From Pseudomonadota bacterium (GTDB taxonomy: Bacteria > Pseudomonadota > Alphaproteobacteria > Sphingomonadales > Sphingomonadaceae), in NCBI GenBank assembly GCA_029781465.1, contig JAKOWQ010000156.1:1-24687 (forward strand): a DNA stretch of 24,687 nucleotides, written 5' to 3'. The notes beneath the pieces were generated by a model, which saw only the letters and a program-made list of their open reading frames with translations, ran no database searches and was not told the origin of the DNA. This document shows positions 23,542 through 24,687 of this stretch, in pieces (the first letter of the stretch is position 1; each line of letters begins with the position of its first letter). Made by a program: the position numbers and the translations under genes.

Positions 23542-24687
23542 ATGTCCGCCATGGTGACGATCCGCGAGGAAGACCTGATCGAAAGCGTCGCCGACGCACT
23601 TCAGTTCATCAGCTACTATCATCCGATGGACTACATCCGCGCGCTGGGCGAAGCCTATGAGGCTGAGCAGGGCCCGGCCGCCAAGGACGCGATCGCCCAG
23701 ATCCTGACCAACAGCCGGATGTGCGCCGAAGGGCACCGCCCGATCTGCCAGGATACCGGGATCGTCAACGTGTTCGTCGAATGGGGCCAGGATTGCCGGC
23801 TCGAATCCGATCGCTCGTTGCAGGACGTGGTCGATGAAGGGGTGCGCCGGGCCTATCTCAACCCCGAAAACAAGCTGCGGGCCTCGGTTCTGGCCGATCC
23901 GGCCTTCACTCGCCGCAACACCCGCGACAACACCCCCTGCGTGCTCCACGTCACCATGGTCAAGGGCAATACCGTCTCGATCGATGTCGCGGCCAAGGGT
24001 GGCGGGAGCGAGAACAAGTCCAAGTTCAAGATGATGAACCCCAGCGACAATATCGTCGAATGGGTGCTGGAAATGCTGCCGCAAATGGGCGCCGGCTGGT
24101 GCCCGCCGGGGATGCTCGGGATCGGGATCGGCGGGACGGCCGAGCATTGCGTGCTGTTGGCCAAGCAGGCGCTGATGGAGCCGATCGACATGGGCCAGCT
24201 CAAGGCGCGCGGCCCGCAGAACGATATCGAGGCGCTGCGGATCGAGATTTTCGACAAGGTCAACGCGCTGGGGATCGGCGCGCAGGGACTGGGCGGGCTG
24301 TCCACCATTCTCGACGTCAAGATCCTCGATGCGCCGTGCCACGCCGCGGGCAAGCCCGTGGCGATGATCCCCAATTGCGCGGCCACCCGCCACGCCCATT
24401 TCACGCTCGACGGATCGGGTCCAAGCTTCCTCGAGACCCCAAAGCTCGACGAATGGCCCGATGTTCACTGGACGCCCGACAAGGCCGCCCGCAAGGTCGA
24501 TCTCGATAGCCTGACGGCGGAGGAAGTCCGCAGCTGGAAGCAAGGCGACCGGCTGCTGCTGAGCGGCAAGATGCTGACCGGACGCGATGCCGCGCACAAG
24601 CGCATCCAGGACATGCTGGCTAAGGGCGAGGCGCTGCCGGTCGATTTCAAGGGCCGCGCGATCTACTATGTCGGCCCGGTCGATCCG
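23542..24687 (+). CDS. fumA: Class I fumarate hydratase, 3' end beyond the window
   Basis: Class I fumarase interconverts fumarate and malate using an oxygen-sensitive [4Fe-4S] cluster. The visible 382 residues carry the cluster cysteines in ICQDTG (Cys69), GWCPPG (Cys187) and PNCAATRHAHF (Cys279). They also contain KGGGSENKSKFKMMNPSDN (152-170), GIGIGGTAEHC (193-203), GAQGLGGLSTILDVK (246-260) and SGKMLTGRDAAHKRI (341-355), near the start of the C-terminal domain. A full protein is about 500 residues, so roughly the last quarter is missing past the right edge. The ATG at 23542 has GGAG seven bases upstream; an ATG three codons later is possible. The symbol is by family; the single-chain two-domain form is usual in alphaproteobacteria. 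Confidence 0.93.
   Translation, partial: MSAMVTIREEDLIESVADALQFISYYHPMDYIRALGEAYEAEQGPAAKDAIAQILTNSRMCAEGHRPICQDTGIVNVFVEWGQDCRLESDRSLQDVVDEGVRRAYLNPENKLRASVLADPAFTRRNTRDNTPCVLHVTMVKGNTVSIDVAAKGGGSENKSKFKMMNPSDNIVEWVLEMLPQMGAGWCPPGMLGIGIGGTAEHCVLLAKQALMEPIDMGQLKARGPQNDIEALRIEIFDKVNALGIGAQGLGGLSTILDVKILDAPCHAAGKPVAMIPNCAATRHAHFTLDGSGPSFLETPKLDEWPDVHWTPDKAARKVDLDSLTAEEVRSWKQGDRLLLSGKMLTGRDAAHKRIQDMLAKGEALPVDFKGRAIYYVGPVDP

Noticed and set aside
22777..24597. Very long minus-strand open frame over fumarase
   Set aside because: Only its 3' third (to 23382) has family similarity; the rest is antisense to the conserved fumarase gene and is a GC-rich shadow frame.

Overview
This window reads as the replication-origin neighbourhood of an alphaproteobacterial chromosome, most likely a member of the Sphingomonadales. 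The evidence is the GC-rich coding, the order hemE - origin - ppsR - maf - aroE - coaE - dnaQ that I recall from the Caulobacter origin region, a mnmE-mnmG-rsmG-parA-parB operon with embedded parS sites, and a PopZ-like (DUF2497) gene. The genus assignment is inference from family knowledge; no search was run.

Left part (1-5.9 kb, minus strand): a tight operon runs DUF6489-like gene, mnmE, mnmG, rsmG, parA, parB, with stop/start overlaps at three of its junctions. Three copies of the 16-bp parS palindrome lie inside it: two within rsmG, in different reading frames, and one in the short gap between mnmE and mnmG. The ParABS system is therefore complete here (ParA ATPase, ParB CTPase/DNA clamp and its loading sites).

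Middle-left (5.9-12.1 kb): a dienelactone hydrolase-like gene and an NTF2-like gene on the plus strand sit among minus-strand genes: a TPR/aspartyl-asparaginyl beta-hydroxylase protein, rho with a small P-loop ATPase behind it, a small probably exported hypothetical protein, and the haem genes hemJ and hemE.

12.08-12.40 kb: a non-coding stretch of 319 bases between divergent hemE and ppsR. It holds an A/T-rich tract, a run of DnaA-box-like 9-mers and several GANTC sites. I call it oriC. The prevailing coding strand switches here, so the flanking genes point away from the origin.

Right of the origin (12.4-18.3 kb, plus strand): ppsR, maf, aroE and coaE are translationally coupled, followed by dnaQ, a long-form hpf, ptsN, a DUF1491-like gene with an A/T-rich 3' half, and a cell-wall hydrolase that ends at a GC-rich hairpin.

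Far right (18.4-24.7 kb): two minus-strand groups, PCMT-like / tolC / popZ-like / thioesterase / ferredoxin / CBS and erpA-like / xth, and then a plus-strand class I fumarase cut off by the window edge. No transposon, phage, CRISPR array, tRNA or rRNA was seen. The most notable point is the co-location within about 20 kb of the origin, the ParABS partition system with its centromere sites, and a PopZ-like polar anchor candidate. This is an organised chromosome replication/segregation neighbourhood rather than an unknown accessory system.
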